A stretch of 64,000 nucleotides of DNA from assembly GCA_002840125.1 (NCBI GenBank), contig PGZF01000002.1:186001-250000 (forward strand). Direction: 5' to 3'. Of this stretch, positions 1 to 9,441 are shown piece after piece. The position numbers and the translations under genes were made by a program. The notes beneath the pieces were generated by a model. It was not told the origin of the DNA. It made no database searches and saw only the letters and a program-made list of their open reading frames with translations. The DNA comes from Gammaproteobacteria bacterium HGW-Gammaproteobacteria-15 (GTDB taxonomy: Bacteria; Pseudomonadota; Gammaproteobacteria; Enterobacterales; Alteromonadaceae). Every line of letters starts with the position of its first letter. The stretch's first letter is position 1.

Positions 1-1074
1 GCCTTGCCAGGCCAGCCGCTAATTGAAGCTGTTGGCGGCTATGGCCGGTTTGATTGCGGGCTTTATGGCGCCAGTGAAATGTTTCTCGATGGTTTTATGC
101 ATTTGTACCAAGCCGGGATCCTCAAGCGGGAAGTGTTTGACAATGAACATTTGCAGACGCTGGCCAATGCCGGGCGCCTTGGTGAACAGGCCGGTATCGA
201 AGGCAGTGGCGCCTTGTTAGATGCCGCATTTTTTCTCGGCTCTGAGGATTTTTACCGCTGGTTACGTCAACTGACTGAGCCTGAGTGGCCACGTTTTCGC
301 ATGAGCTCGGTTGGCCGGATCAACCAGTTATATGGTGGCAACCCGACGCTGGAGAAGTTACAGCGGCAAAAAGCCCGCTTTATCAATACCTGTATGATGG
401 TGAGTTTAACCGGCGCGGCAACGTCTGATGGCCTCAAAGATCATCAGCTGGTGTCCGGAGTAGGTGGGCAATACAACTTTGTTGCCATGGCACATGCCAT
501 GCGTGGTGGCCGCTCGATCCTGATGCTGCGCAGTACCCGCCAAAGTGGTGGCGGGATAACATCGGGTATTGTCTGGGAATATCCCCATTGCACTATTCCA
601 CGCCATCTGCGGGATATTGTTGTTACCGAATACGGTATTGCTGATTTACGTGGCGCGACAGACGAGGAGTGCATAAAAGCGCTTATTTGTGTCAGTGATA
701 GCCGTTTTCAGGAACAACTAACAAGTAAGGCGGTGGCAGCCGGTAAACTGGATGCAAACTGGACTATTCCCGCTGCTGCGGCGGCAAATACTCCTGCAAG
801 CATCGAGGCACGTTTAAATGCGCTGCGATTAACCGGCAATTTACCCCGTTACCCTTTTGGCAGTGATTTTACTGAGCTGGAACAACAGCTGGTGGCGGCT
901 TTACAGCGCCTGAAGCGGCTGAAACAGACAAAATTACAAGCGCTGGGCGCGCTGCTGCGCGGTGGCCCTGATGCACCTGAAGCATTATCCCGCATGGGGC
1001 TGGCAGAACCGCGTGGGCCCAGGCAATGGATGTATGCCCGCATATTACGCTGGGCCCTGACACAGACTACATAA
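1..1074 (+). CDS. Acetyl-CoA hydrolase/transferase family protein, C-terminal part (cut by window start)
   Basis: The reading frame is open from the first base and ends with TAA at 1072-1074; about 357 residues remain and the N-terminal part lies outside the window. The segment GVGGQYNFVAMAHAM, followed by a serine/glycine-rich stretch and VVTEYGIADLRG, is typical of the C-terminal domain of acetyl-CoA hydrolase/transferase (CoA-transferase family I). Such enzymes move CoA between acyl groups or hydrolyse acyl-CoA. The last ~70 residues (from about codon 290) are a Leu/Arg-rich tail that I cannot place. A strong intrinsic terminator follows directly, so this is the last gene of its transcript. 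Family call is secure; the substrate cannot be told. Confidence 0.85.
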   Translation, partial: ALPGQPLIEAVGGYGRFDCGLYGASEMFLDGFMHLYQAGILKREVFDNEHLQTLANAGRLGEQAGIEGSGALLDAAFFLGSEDFYRWLRQLTEPEWPRFRMSSVGRINQLYGGNPTLEKLQRQKARFINTCMMVSLTGAATSDGLKDHQLVSGVGGQYNFVAMAHAMRGGRSILMLRSTRQSGGGITSGIVWEYPHCTIPRHLRDIVVTEYGIADLRGATDEECIKALICVSDSRFQEQLTSKAVAAGKLDANWTIPAAAAANTPASIEARLNALRLTGNLPRYPFGSDFTELEQQLVAALQRLKRLKQTKLQALGALLRGGPDAPEALSRMGLAEPRGPRQWMYARILRWALTQTT

Positions 1075-1082
1075 TAAATAAC

Positions 1083-1111
1083 AAAACGCTCCTCAATGAG
1101 GGGCGTTTTTT
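1083..1111 (+). terminator. Rho-independent terminator after the CoA-transferase gene
   Basis: The core is an 8-bp stem (CGCTCCTC with GAGGGGCG, one G-U pair) around a 3-nt loop, lengthened by A4 before and T6 after. It begins 8 nt after the stop codon. Confidence 0.9.
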
Positions 1112-1308
1112 CTGAACTTATAGCTGTGCTCTTACCGATTAGAATCACTCCCTCCCATAGCCAAAATATCGGGTTGTATTACCAGAGGTTCGCTTTACCG
1201 AAATGATATAGCCTTCGCTCAGATACCCCGACTAAAGTGCTTAAAAAAATAACAACAGCAGGGTAGTTGTGCCTGCAAAAAACTAAGTACATCCGGGGAG
1301 GATAAGAC

Positions 1309-3996
1309 ATGCAAAAGCTTAATACTATAACCATGGCCATCGTGATGGCTTTTTCATTACCGCTGGCCGCGCAGGAAACTGAGCCGGCAGCGGACGATGC
1401 AGCAAAACAAGCAGCAAAAAACGATACTGCAATTGAAGTGATTTCGGTTACTGCTACCAAGCGTAAAACCAGACTAATGGAAACGCCAGTTGCCATATCC
1501 GCATTAAGTGAAGCGCAGCTGCGGCAAAGCGGGGTTAATAACGTAAAAGATATCGCCGATTTAGTGCCGGGTCTGGATATCTCAACCGCGACCGATCAGG
1601 CGGCGCCGGTTATTTCTATGCGCGGTGTGCGCTCTACCAATATTACCGAACTGGGCGACCCGGCCGTTGGCGTGCACCTGGACGGCATTTACTCGCCGCG
1701 GATGCAGGGCGCCCTGGCATTGATGTACGATGTTGAGCGGGTAGAGGCACTGCGCGGGCCGCAGGGCACCCTGTTTGGCCGTAACTCTACCGTTGGCAGT
1801 ATCAATGTGATATCGGCGAAACCCGATTTCACTGGTTTTGCCGGTAATATTAATGCCGAAGCCGGCAGATTTAACAGCAAAAACCTCGGCGGTTTTATCA
1901 ATATACCGCTAAGTGACGAGTTTGCTGTGCGTGTTGCGGCAAAAGGCTTAAAACGCGACTCTTACCTGGAAGGCTATTGGGATCCGAACCAGTACGATAC
2001 ACGCCGCCTTAGCGAAGATGTACTGAACGCGCCGGTGATTTCTGAAGACTCTTACCAGGGCATTGGCTCTACCGTAACACAGCGCGAAAACTGGTGGATA
2101 GACGGTGCCGGTACCGATCCTGAAGCGCAGCGGGTTCGGGCGCTAACCCCGGCCGGCAAGAAAGATTTTTATAATAATGCCAATGAGCACTCGTTTCGCA
2201 TCAGTACACTGTGGCAACCGGCACACGGGCTGTTTAGCAACCATACCGTTTTTCAGCAATATGTGAACAACAGTGCCGGCACGCTGGATTTGGTTAACTG
2301 CGATCAGCTGCGTGGCCGGCCTGACGAATATGGCGGCGATTGCTCATCGTTTTTACCCAGCGACAACACTTATCAGGCTGTAGTTAACGTACCGGGTGAG
2401 CTGAAGCTGGATATCACTTATCTGCGCAACACGCTGAACTACAGTCTTAACGATGAATTAAGCCTGGTATGGCAGGTGGGCTATGAGAACATGGACAGAT
2501 CGTCCGCCCAGGACAGTGAAACCGGGCTTGACCCCTGGGATGGCGCTATCTATTTCCTTAAAGGTACCGGTGCAACATCTTATTCGACAGAAATTCAGCT
2601 CCAGTCCAACGAATTTGGCGATCTGGTATGGATTACCGGCGTGAATTACTTCTATGAAAAAACAACGACACTGGGTTATTACGACAACCCGATGGATGAC
2701 AAAGCATTTTGGGATCAGCCGGATCGTTCCACCAAAGCTTATGCGCTGTTTGGCCAGGCAACCTACAATATTACTGATGACTTGCACGCTACCTTTGGCT
2801 ACCGTTACAGCCATGAAACCAAGCAGGATAAGGGCGGCCGCACTTATCGCTGCTCTAACGCCGATGGCTGTGCGCCGGGTTGGTTCAACCGCACTGGACT
2901 TAATGAGTTACCGGTAGATTATTTTAACGACCCTGCGCTGTATGCGTCTTTCTTTGCTAATGACAATAAAGGCCAGTGGCGTAATCATGACTTTAGAATC
3001 GGGCTGGACTACAACCTGAGCCAGGACACCATGCTGTACAGCTATCTGGCCTCAGGCTTTAAAGCCGGCGGTATTGGTGATGTGTTTGAAGTGGTGAACG
3101 ACAGAACCGGTGAGGTAAGCCGGTTTGAAACCCAGTTTGATCCGGAAAAAGTACTGACGTTAGAATTGGGTGCTAAATCAAGTTTCCTGAATAACTCACT
3201 AAACCTGCAAGCGGCGTTTTTCTACACCGACTATACCGATATGCAATATGCCTCTGTCGGCTCAATTGGCAATGTTGAGCGTTTATCGCCGGTTGAAGAT
3301 GAAAACGGCGCGCCGATCCTTGATGAAAACGGCATGCCGGTGCTGGATTTCCAAAACCAGCCGGTTATTGCGTATTACACGCAAAACGTGCCGGGCTCAA
3401 CCATCAAGGGTATTGAGTTTGAATTTGACTGGAAGCCTTATCAGAACGGCCGTATTACCGGCTATGCCACCTGGACGCACGCCCGCGTGACAAAAGACTG
3501 GATCACCAAGTGGGATTACGATCCGGAGTATTTGTTTAACTTATCCTATGAAGAATCAATCGATCCGGAAAATACCCTACTGACAACTAATCTTAAGGGC
3601 AATGATCTGGCCATGACGCCACGGTTTACCGCTAATGTCAGCTATACCCACAGCTTTGATTTAGGCCGCTTTGGTTATGTGCATAGCTGGTTGAATCTGA
3701 GCTGGAAAGATAAATCTTACACCACTGTCTGGAACCTGGATAAGCATCTGGATGACATGGACTTCGCGGTAAGTGATGAAGCCGCGCAGTACATTACCGA
3801 TAAACGTGACGCCTATACCATGGTTAATGCCTCATTAAAATATGAACCGCAAAGCCAGGGCTGGTACGCCGAAGTGTTTGTTAATAATGCCACTGATGAA
3901 ACGGTGCAGTACTGGAATAACACCGGCAAAGGCATCAACAAAGGCAGCTTTGGTATGCCACGTTACTATGGCATCAGAGCAGGCTTTAATTTCTAA
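1309..3996 (+). CDS. TonB-dependent outer-membrane receptor, probably for beta-glucan oligosaccharides
   Basis: An 895-residue protein with a signal peptide (about residues 1-22, ending LPLAAQ), then a plug domain that starts with the TonB-box-like EVISVTATKRK and contains VERVEALRGPQGTLFGRNS. A long beta-barrel follows and ends in the aromatic residue F (GIRAGFNF). The start is fixed by the Shine-Dalgarno GGGGAGG at 1295-1301. The plug type is that of the large receptors that import plant or algal glycans in Alteromonadales and Xanthomonadales. The genes just downstream encode a GH16 glucanase and a GH3 beta-glucosidase, so a beta-glucan fragment is the likely cargo; that part is inference from neighbours. 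The 70-bp gap to the GH16 gene suggests cotranscription. Confidence 0.88.
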   Translation: MQKLNTITMAIVMAFSLPLAAQETEPAADDAAKQAAKNDTAIEVISVTATKRKTRLMETPVAISALSEAQLRQSGVNNVKDIADLVPGLDISTATDQAAPVISMRGVRSTNITELGDPAVGVHLDGIYSPRMQGALALMYDVERVEALRGPQGTLFGRNSTVGSINVISAKPDFTGFAGNINAEAGRFNSKNLGGFINIPLSDEFAVRVAAKGLKRDSYLEGYWDPNQYDTRRLSEDVLNAPVISEDSYQGIGSTVTQRENWWIDGAGTDPEAQRVRALTPAGKKDFYNNANEHSFRISTLWQPAHGLFSNHTVFQQYVNNSAGTLDLVNCDQLRGRPDEYGGDCSSFLPSDNTYQAVVNVPGELKLDITYLRNTLNYSLNDELSLVWQVGYENMDRSSAQDSETGLDPWDGAIYFLKGTGATSYSTEIQLQSNEFGDLVWITGVNYFYEKTTTLGYYDNPMDDKAFWDQPDRSTKAYALFGQATYNITDDLHATFGYRYSHETKQDKGGRTYRCSNADGCAPGWFNRTGLNELPVDYFNDPALYASFFANDNKGQWRNHDFRIGLDYNLSQDTMLYSYLASGFKAGGIGDVFEVVNDRTGEVSRFETQFDPEKVLTLELGAKSSFLNNSLNLQAAFFYTDYTDMQYASVGSIGNVERLSPVEDENGAPILDENGMPVLDFQNQPVIAYYTQNVPGSTIKGIEFEFDWKPYQNGRITGYATWTHARVTKDWITKWDYDPEYLFNLSYEESIDPENTLLTTNLKGNDLAMTPRFTANVSYTHSFDLGRFGYVHSWLNLSWKDKSYTTVWNLDKHLDDMDFAVSDEAAQYITDKRDAYTMVNASLKYEPQSQGWYAEVFVNNATDETVQYWNNTGKGINKGSFGMPRYYGIRAGFNF

Positions 3997-4069
3997 ACAG
4001 CCGCTAATTATGCGCCCGGACTGGTATTTTGGCCTGGGCGTAGCATCGCGTAACAGACAGGACATTAGT

Positions 4070-4849
4070 ATGAAAAACATAGTAAAACCCGTTATGTTTG
4101 CCGCATGCTGTTTTTGCAGTATCACTACAGTGCAGGCCGCCTATTTTAAAGATGACTTTAGCTGGGGATTTAACAGCAGTTTGTGGTCTGCCAGAAGTGG
4201 CGATAACGGCTCGCCTTTTGGTTGTACCTTCACCCCGGGCATGGTTTCACCCAGCTCGCACGGCATTACGCTGGCATTAAGCCAGGGCAGTTGCGCAGAG
4301 CTGCAAAGCCGCAACAGTTATCGCTACGGTAAAGTGCAGGGTGCGCTGAGAACCGGCAATACCCCCGGTACCGTGGCGTCTATTTTTACCTATACCTCGT
4401 GGTGGGATGCGCCAGGCCGGGCCTGGCAGGAAATTGATATTGAGTTTCTACCCTCGCTTGGCAATGTGGTGCACACCAACGTGATTTATCAGCCACAAGG
4501 CGGCACTTATCAAAGCTGGGAGCTGGATATTGATCTTGGCCAGTATGGGCTGAATATTCAGCAAAATCTGCTGACCATCGGCTTTGACTGGAGTGCAACT
4601 CAAATCCGCTGGTATGTATTTGATGCTGCGGGTAATGAGCAAACTATCAGAACGGTTTATAAAGATAATGGCGATGGTTATCTGGCCGCTGATGAAATAC
4701 CTGCCTATGCCTGGCCGGTAGATAATACCAAAATTATGCTTAATCACTGGCACGGTGACAACTCTCAGGATGGCTTTTACTTTCCCGGCCAGTACTTTGG
4801 TGGCAACGCCTGGGCCTATTACGACTTCATTGAATATATTCCCCATTAA
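4070..4849 (+). CDS. Secreted GH16 family endo-beta-glucanase
   Basis: A 259-residue protein with a signal peptide (about 1-23, ending VQAA). The GH16 catalytic signature EIDIE lies at residues 121-125, so Glu121 is the expected nucleophile and Glu125 the acid/base. The motif lacks the extra residue (beta-bulge) of laminarinase-type GH16, and the following HTNVIYQPQGG resembles bacterial lichenases; a mixed-linkage beta-1,3-1,4-glucanase is therefore more likely than a laminarinase. A longer in-frame opening starts at 3842 inside the receptor gene, but the ATG at 4070 gives the signal peptide and has a CAGGA-like ribosome site. It would cut polymer outside the cell and feed the receptor encoded upstream. 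Confidence 0.85.
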   Translation: MKNIVKPVMFAACCFCSITTVQAAYFKDDFSWGFNSSLWSARSGDNGSPFGCTFTPGMVSPSSHGITLALSQGSCAELQSRNSYRYGKVQGALRTGNTPGTVASIFTYTSWWDAPGRAWQEIDIEFLPSLGNVVHTNVIYQPQGGTYQSWELDIDLGQYGLNIQQNLLTIGFDWSATQIRWYVFDAAGNEQTIRTVYKDNGDGYLAADEIPAYAWPVDNTKIMLNHWHGDNSQDGFYFPGQYFGGNAWAYYDFIEYIPH

Positions 4850-4859
4850 AGAGCAGGTG

Positions 4860-4895
4860 TCTGACACGGCAATTTCGATGTATTGCCGTGTCAGA
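4860..4895 (+). repeat. Perfect 14-bp inverted repeat between the GH16 and GH3 genes
   Basis: Arms TCTGACACGGCAAT (4860-4873) and ATTGCCGTGTCAGA (4882-4895) are perfect complements around an 8-nt loop. The right arm ends 3 nt before the AAAGGA ribosome site of the GH3 gene, and no T-run follows. It looks like an intercistronic hairpin that tunes mRNA stability or translation, not a terminator. Function is inferred. Confidence 0.7.
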
Positions 4896-4911
4896 TGCAA
4901 AGGATCCCATT

Positions 4912-7455
4912 ATGTTTTCATTATCAGACGCAGCGCTTCGCAACACCTTTTTGTTAGGCTCGCTGCTATTTCCGCTTAGCAGCATTGCTGCAGATACCGC
5001 CCCAGATACAGCAAAAGTTAGCTGGCCAAAAGCTGACACGGCGTTAAAAACCGATCCGGCGACAGAGCAACAGCTGGATGCCTTGCTGGCAAGCATGACC
5101 ATAGAGCAAAAAGTGGCGCAAATAGTCCAGCCGGAGATTGGTTATCTGAGTGTTGAGCAAATGCGCAAGTACGGCTTTGGCTCTTATCTTAATGGTGGCA
5201 ACACTGCGCCCTATGGCCAGAAGCAGGCGGATGCCAAAACCTGGCTTAAGTATGCCGATGAAATGTATGCCGCTTCGGTTGACGATAGTGAAGATGGCAG
5301 CAGCATTCCCACTATCTGGGGTACCGATGCGATGCATGGCCACAGCAATGTGTTTGGTGCGACCTTGTTTCCCCACAATATTGGCCTGGGCGCCGCCAGA
5401 GATGCGGATTTAATTCACCGCATCGGCCGGGCTACCGCCAAAGAAGTGGCGGCCACCGGTATAGAGTGGATGTTTGCCCCCACCGTTGCAGTGGTAAGAG
5501 ATGATCGCTGGGGCCGCACCTATGAAAGTTACGCTGAAGATGCTGAGATTGTCGCTGCCTATGCCGGGCCGATGGTAACCGGGGTGCAAGGTGATATTGG
5601 CGATGATTTTCTTAGTTTTTATCACCGTATCGCCACTGCCAAGCATTTTATCGGCGATGGTGGCACAAAGAATGGCATTGACCGTGGCGATACGCTGGCC
5701 GATGAGCAAAGCCTGCGTGATATTCATGCCGCCGGTTACTACACTGCGATAAGCAGCGGGGTGCAGTCAGTGATGGCATCCTTTAACAGCTGGAACGGCA
5801 AGCGGGTGCATGGTGATCACTACCTGCTGACAGAAGTACTGAAACAGCAAATGGGCTTTGATGGTTTTGTCATCAGCGACTGGAATGCGCATAAATTTGT
5901 CGATGGCTGCGATTTAGAGCAGTGCGCTGCGGCTTTTAATGCCGGTGTGGATGTCATGATGGTGCCGGAGCACTTTGAAGCCTTTTACCACAATACGGTA
6001 CAACAGGTAAAAGACGGTGTTATTACTACTGCACGGCTTGATGATGCAGTACGGCGGTTTTTGCGCGCAAAAATACGTTGGGGAGTATTCACCCGTGGTA
6101 AACCCTCAACCCGGCCGGAATCTTTAAAGCCAGAGTGGTTTAATGCGCCTGAGCACCGTGAGTTGGCCAGAGAAGCAGTAAGAAAATCGCTGGTACTGCT
6201 GAAAAACAATAATAATATTCTGCCCATTTCGCCCAAAAGCCGGGTACTGATAGCCGGTGACGGTGCAAACAATATCGCCAAACAGGCCGGTGGCTGGAGT
6301 GTGTCCTGGCAGGGCACCGATAACACTAATGCTGATTTTCCCCATGCTACGTCAGTGTATGCCGGCTTACGCCAGCAAATTGAAGCCGCAGGCGGTACGG
6401 TAGAACTCAGTGTTGATGGCCAATACCGCAACAAGCCCGATATTGCCATAGTGGTGATTGGCGAAGAGCCTTATGCAGAATGGTTTGGCGATATTCAGCA
6501 GCTGGAATATCAGTATGCTGACAAGCGCGATTTAGCACTGCTGCAACGCTTAAAGCAGCAGAATATCCCTGTGGTAACAGTGTTTTTAACTGGCCGGCCG
6601 CTGTGGGTGAATAAAGAGCTGAATGCTTCTGATGCTTTTGTCGCGGCCTGGTTACCCGGCTCTGAAGGGCAGGGTATTGCTGATGTGTTACTGAGCGACA
6701 GCAAGGGCAACATACAGTACGACTTTAGCGGTAAGCTCAGCTTTTCCTGGCCAAAGTATGATGATCAGTACCTGCTTAATGTCAAAGATGCGCAGTACGA
6801 ACCGTTGTTTGCTTATGGCTATGGCCTTACTTACGCCGACAAGGCTATGCTGGCGCAGCTGTCAGAAGTAACCCGCGCAGCACCAAAGCAAAGCAGCGGC
6901 GAACAGCAGCCATTGTTTGTCAGAAATCTGGCCGATGGCCTGAGCTGGGCATTATCTGACAGCACAACAGGGCAAAAAACGGTTAATACCTCGTCAGCCG
7001 TGAGTGGCGATGGTAAAAGTTTATCTATGCAGTCAGTTAATTTAGCCTATCAGGAAGATGGCCGGAAGTTTGTCTGGCAAACTGAAGGGAGCAGTGCCAG
7101 TGCCAGCCTGAGATACATTGCAGCGCAGCCATTAACTAAGCTTGGCGACAGTAAATTTTTGCAAATGAGTATCCGGCTTGATCAAGTACCCTCTGCAGAG
7201 GTAAAAATTGAGCTGATGTGTCAGCAAAGGCTGTGCTTGCGCTCTCAATCGCTGCAGCCGCTGTTAACTGGCCTTGAGCGCGGCCAATGGCGTACTATCG
7301 CTTTACCGCTGCACTGCGAAGGTACAAAGGCACCACAAGTAGCAGAAGATGCCCTGCGGCTAAGCACAACACAGCCGTTTAGCTTGGCGCTGGCTGATAT
7401 AGCGCTGGTTAACAGCGTGGCGCAAACCACACAGCTACTTGACTGCGCACAGTAA
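4912..7455 (+). CDS. GH3 family exo-beta-glucosidase with extra C-terminal domain
   Basis: An 847-residue protein. ATG at 4912 is chosen because AAAGGA sits 7 nt upstream and the product then begins with a signal peptide ending SSIAA; a GTG at 4888 is in frame but lies in the hairpin. The N-terminal TIM barrel carries the KHFIGDGGT substrate motif and GFVISDWN with the expected nucleophile Asp323. The second alpha/beta sandwich domain follows, and the ~180 C-terminal residues form an additional beta-rich region as in ExoP-type marine 1,3/1,4-beta-glucosidases. It should release glucose from the oligosaccharides made by the GH16 enzyme, in the periplasm or at the cell surface. A long hairpin follows the stop codon. 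Confidence 0.9.
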   Translation: MFSLSDAALRNTFLLGSLLFPLSSIAADTAPDTAKVSWPKADTALKTDPATEQQLDALLASMTIEQKVAQIVQPEIGYLSVEQMRKYGFGSYLNGGNTAPYGQKQADAKTWLKYADEMYAASVDDSEDGSSIPTIWGTDAMHGHSNVFGATLFPHNIGLGAARDADLIHRIGRATAKEVAATGIEWMFAPTVAVVRDDRWGRTYESYAEDAEIVAAYAGPMVTGVQGDIGDDFLSFYHRIATAKHFIGDGGTKNGIDRGDTLADEQSLRDIHAAGYYTAISSGVQSVMASFNSWNGKRVHGDHYLLTEVLKQQMGFDGFVISDWNAHKFVDGCDLEQCAAAFNAGVDVMMVPEHFEAFYHNTVQQVKDGVITTARLDDAVRRFLRAKIRWGVFTRGKPSTRPESLKPEWFNAPEHRELAREAVRKSLVLLKNNNNILPISPKSRVLIAGDGANNIAKQAGGWSVSWQGTDNTNADFPHATSVYAGLRQQIEAAGGTVELSVDGQYRNKPDIAIVVIGEEPYAEWFGDIQQLEYQYADKRDLALLQRLKQQNIPVVTVFLTGRPLWVNKELNASDAFVAAWLPGSEGQGIADVLLSDSKGNIQYDFSGKLSFSWPKYDDQYLLNVKDAQYEPLFAYGYGLTYADKAMLAQLSEVTRAAPKQSSGEQQPLFVRNLADGLSWALSDSTTGQKTVNTSSAVSGDGKSLSMQSVNLAYQEDGRKFVWQTEGSSASASLRYIAAQPLTKLGDSKFLQMSIRLDQVPSAEVKIELMCQQRLCLRSQSLQPLLTGLERGQWRTIALPLHCEGTKAPQVAEDALRLSTTQPFSLALADIALVNSVAQTTQLLDCAQ

Positions 7456-7463
7456 TCAGGCTG

Positions 7464-7500
7464 ATATGGTGTCGGGTATGCCCTATGCCCGGCACCATAT
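7464..7500 (+). terminator. Hairpin terminator after the GH3 gene
   Basis: Arms ATATGGTGTCGGG (7464-7476) and CCCGGCACCATAT (7488-7500) pair over 13 bp with one G-U. The downstream T-run is weak (TTTAG). It separates the glucan operon from the regulator pair. Confidence 0.6.
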
Positions 7501-7564
7501 TTAGTGCTAAGCAGCGCTAAGGCAGTGAAGTGATATTGAAGTAAGTGATTGAAGTGAAAGTAAA

Positions 7565-8626
7565 TTGATAAAGTTAGAATCAAAAGCACAGCTGTTCTGG
7601 TTATGCCAATATTGTGGCTGGATAGCGTATGCGTTGCTTACCGAACTGATGATTAAAATGCCCGGCCAGGAACCCTGGGCAATTCATCTGCCTCACTTGC
7701 TGCTGGATACCTGCTGCGGTTTTTTTATTACCCTGCTGCTAAGGAAGTTATATGCCTGGTTCAGGCTGGAACCGGCCGGCGTAAGCATTTGCTTGCATAT
7801 TATCTGTTTATTGGCGGCCTCACTGCTGTGGACCCAGTTTAAATGGCATAGCTTGCAGTGGTTTTATGGCAGTTGGTGGCAGCAGATGACCTGGTTCGAC
7901 TTTGGTACCTGGACATCGGCGTCGTTAACTATGTTGGCAACCTGGACTGCCGGTTACTATGGTATAAAAATCTATCTGGATAATGCCGAGCAAAAGCATA
8001 AAGCCGCTGAAGCGCTGCATCTGGCAAAAGAGTCGCAGCTTAAAATGTTGCGCTACCAGCTAAACCCGCATTTTATGTTTAACAGTATCAATGCTATCTG
8101 TACCCTTATTCTTAAACAGCACAACGCCAATGCGGTAACGATGCTGGAAAAACTCTGTGACTTTTTGCGCTACAGTTTATATACCGATCCGCTGGCAAAA
8201 ATCACCGTGCAGGAAGAAATAGTGCTACTGCAAACCTATGTTGATATTGAGCAGTGCCGTTTTCAAAGTGAACTTAATGTACAGATCAGTGCAGAGCAAG
8301 CCTGCACTGCTGCACTGATGCCATCGTTATTGTTGCAGCCGCTGGTTGAAAATGCCTTGAAACACGGGATCGGGCCAAAAAGTAACATTGCTATTGCCGT
8401 GAATTTTAGCTGCGACGATAGCCGGTTGCACATCAGGGTTAGCGATAGCGGTAGCGGTTTTAACCTGGCAGAGCCGGCCTCGCATGGTATTGGTATGAAA
8501 AACTGCCGGGACCGATTGCAGCTGATTTACCCGGGCAGCAGCCAGTTTAATCTGGGCAATGATGAAAAAGGTGGTGCCTGGATCGGTATTTCAATCCCGC
8601 TGGAAGCGGCAGAGAGCAATACATGA
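7565..8626 (+). CDS. LytS-type membrane sensor histidine kinase
   Basis: A 353-residue protein with about four hydrophobic helices in residues 8-140, then a His-kinase domain with the phospho-acceptor motif YQLNPHFMFNS and an ATPase domain (LVENALKHGIG, SDSGSGF, GIGMKN). This is the histidine kinase plus HATPase layout of the LytS/YehU family. The only possible start after the in-frame TGA at 7550 is TTG at 7565, with a weak ribosome site. The ATGA at 8623-8626 overlaps the next gene, so the two are translationally coupled. Its place directly after the beta-glucan genes suggests it senses their products, but a terminator-like hairpin lies between. Confidence 0.88.
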   Translation: MIKLESKAQLFWLCQYCGWIAYALLTELMIKMPGQEPWAIHLPHLLLDTCCGFFITLLLRKLYAWFRLEPAGVSICLHIICLLAASLLWTQFKWHSLQWFYGSWWQQMTWFDFGTWTSASLTMLATWTAGYYGIKIYLDNAEQKHKAAEALHLAKESQLKMLRYQLNPHFMFNSINAICTLILKQHNANAVTMLEKLCDFLRYSLYTDPLAKITVQEEIVLLQTYVDIEQCRFQSELNVQISAEQACTAALMPSLLLQPLVENALKHGIGPKSNIAIAVNFSCDDSRLHIRVSDSGSGFNLAEPASHGIGMKNCRDRLQLIYPGSSQFNLGNDEKGGAWIGISIPLEAAESNT

Positions 8627-9441
8627 AGCAGCTGAAAACCTTGCTGGTAGATGACGAATACAGCGCTATCGAAGGGCTGGCTATCCGGCTGGCGGCATTT
8701 TCACAGATCAGCATTATTGGCCATGCCTGTAGTGTTGATGAGGCCATGGCATTAATCAGTCAGTTGGCGCCGGATTTAATTTTTCTCGATATCGAAATGC
8801 CCGGTAAATCGGGCTTTGAGCTGATCAAGCAGCTGCAGCCGGAATCGTGCCCGGCGATTATTTTTGTTACTGCTTTTCATCAGTATGCTGTAAAAGCGTT
8901 TGAAGTGCGGGCACTGGATTATTTACTTAAACCGGTTAAAAAAGAGCGTCTGGCTGAAGCGATTGCCAGGGTGTTGTCCCGGCTTGATAGCCCCGGCAAT
9001 AAACAGCATATGCTGGAGGTGCGCGACATCTTGCTAAATGGCAATAGCACCCGACAGACTGAGCCCGGCAGTGCATACCGCATTGAGCAGGAAAAGCTGG
9101 TGATCCAGGATGGGCATCACCCGGCGCAATTGATCCCTTATGCTGATATCTTATGGATAGATGCTGCCGGCGACTATATGTGTGTGCACACCCGGGACGA
9201 TACCTTTGTCATGCGGGCCAGATTAAAAAGCCTGATCAACGACGTGCTGCCCGACGGCTTTTTGCGTATTCATAAATCAACCATTGTTAACCTGCAGCAT
9301 GTGGTCAAACTCGAACCGTTAATCAATTCAGAGTACAACCTTACTTTAGGGAATAGTAAGTCACTGAAAGTCAGCAGAACCTACAGCAGGCAGCTAAAAC
9401 TCAGTTTGTCTGGCCACAAGGGCAGCCACCACGCGCTGTAA
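8623..9441 (+). CDS. LytTR family response regulator
   Basis: A 272-residue protein. The receiver domain (1-125) has the acidic pair Asp10/Asp11, the phospho-acceptor Asp56 in FLDIEMPG, and the conserved Lys in LKPVKK. A linker leads to a C-terminal LytTR DNA-binding domain (about 165-265; LWIDAAGDYMCVHT, FLRIHKSTIVN). It overlaps the kinase gene by 4 bp and is its obvious partner. LytTR proteins bind pairs of short direct repeats; I did not find a convincing pair nearby. The stop codon abuts the stop of the convergent gene at 9442 with no gap. Confidence 0.92.
   Translation: MKQLKTLLVDDEYSAIEGLAIRLAAFSQISIIGHACSVDEAMALISQLAPDLIFLDIEMPGKSGFELIKQLQPESCPAIIFVTAFHQYAVKAFEVRALDYLLKPVKKERLAEAIARVLSRLDSPGNKQHMLEVRDILLNGNSTRQTEPGSAYRIEQEKLVIQDGHHPAQLIPYADILWIDAAGDYMCVHTRDDTFVMRARLKSLINDVLPDGFLRIHKSTIVNLQHVVKLEPLINSEYNLTLGNSKSLKVSRTYSRQLKLSLSGHKGSHHAL

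Noticed and set aside
4448..4900. 150-codon minus-strand frame
   Set aside because: Antisense to the GH16 gene, which has clear catalytic motifs and signal peptide.
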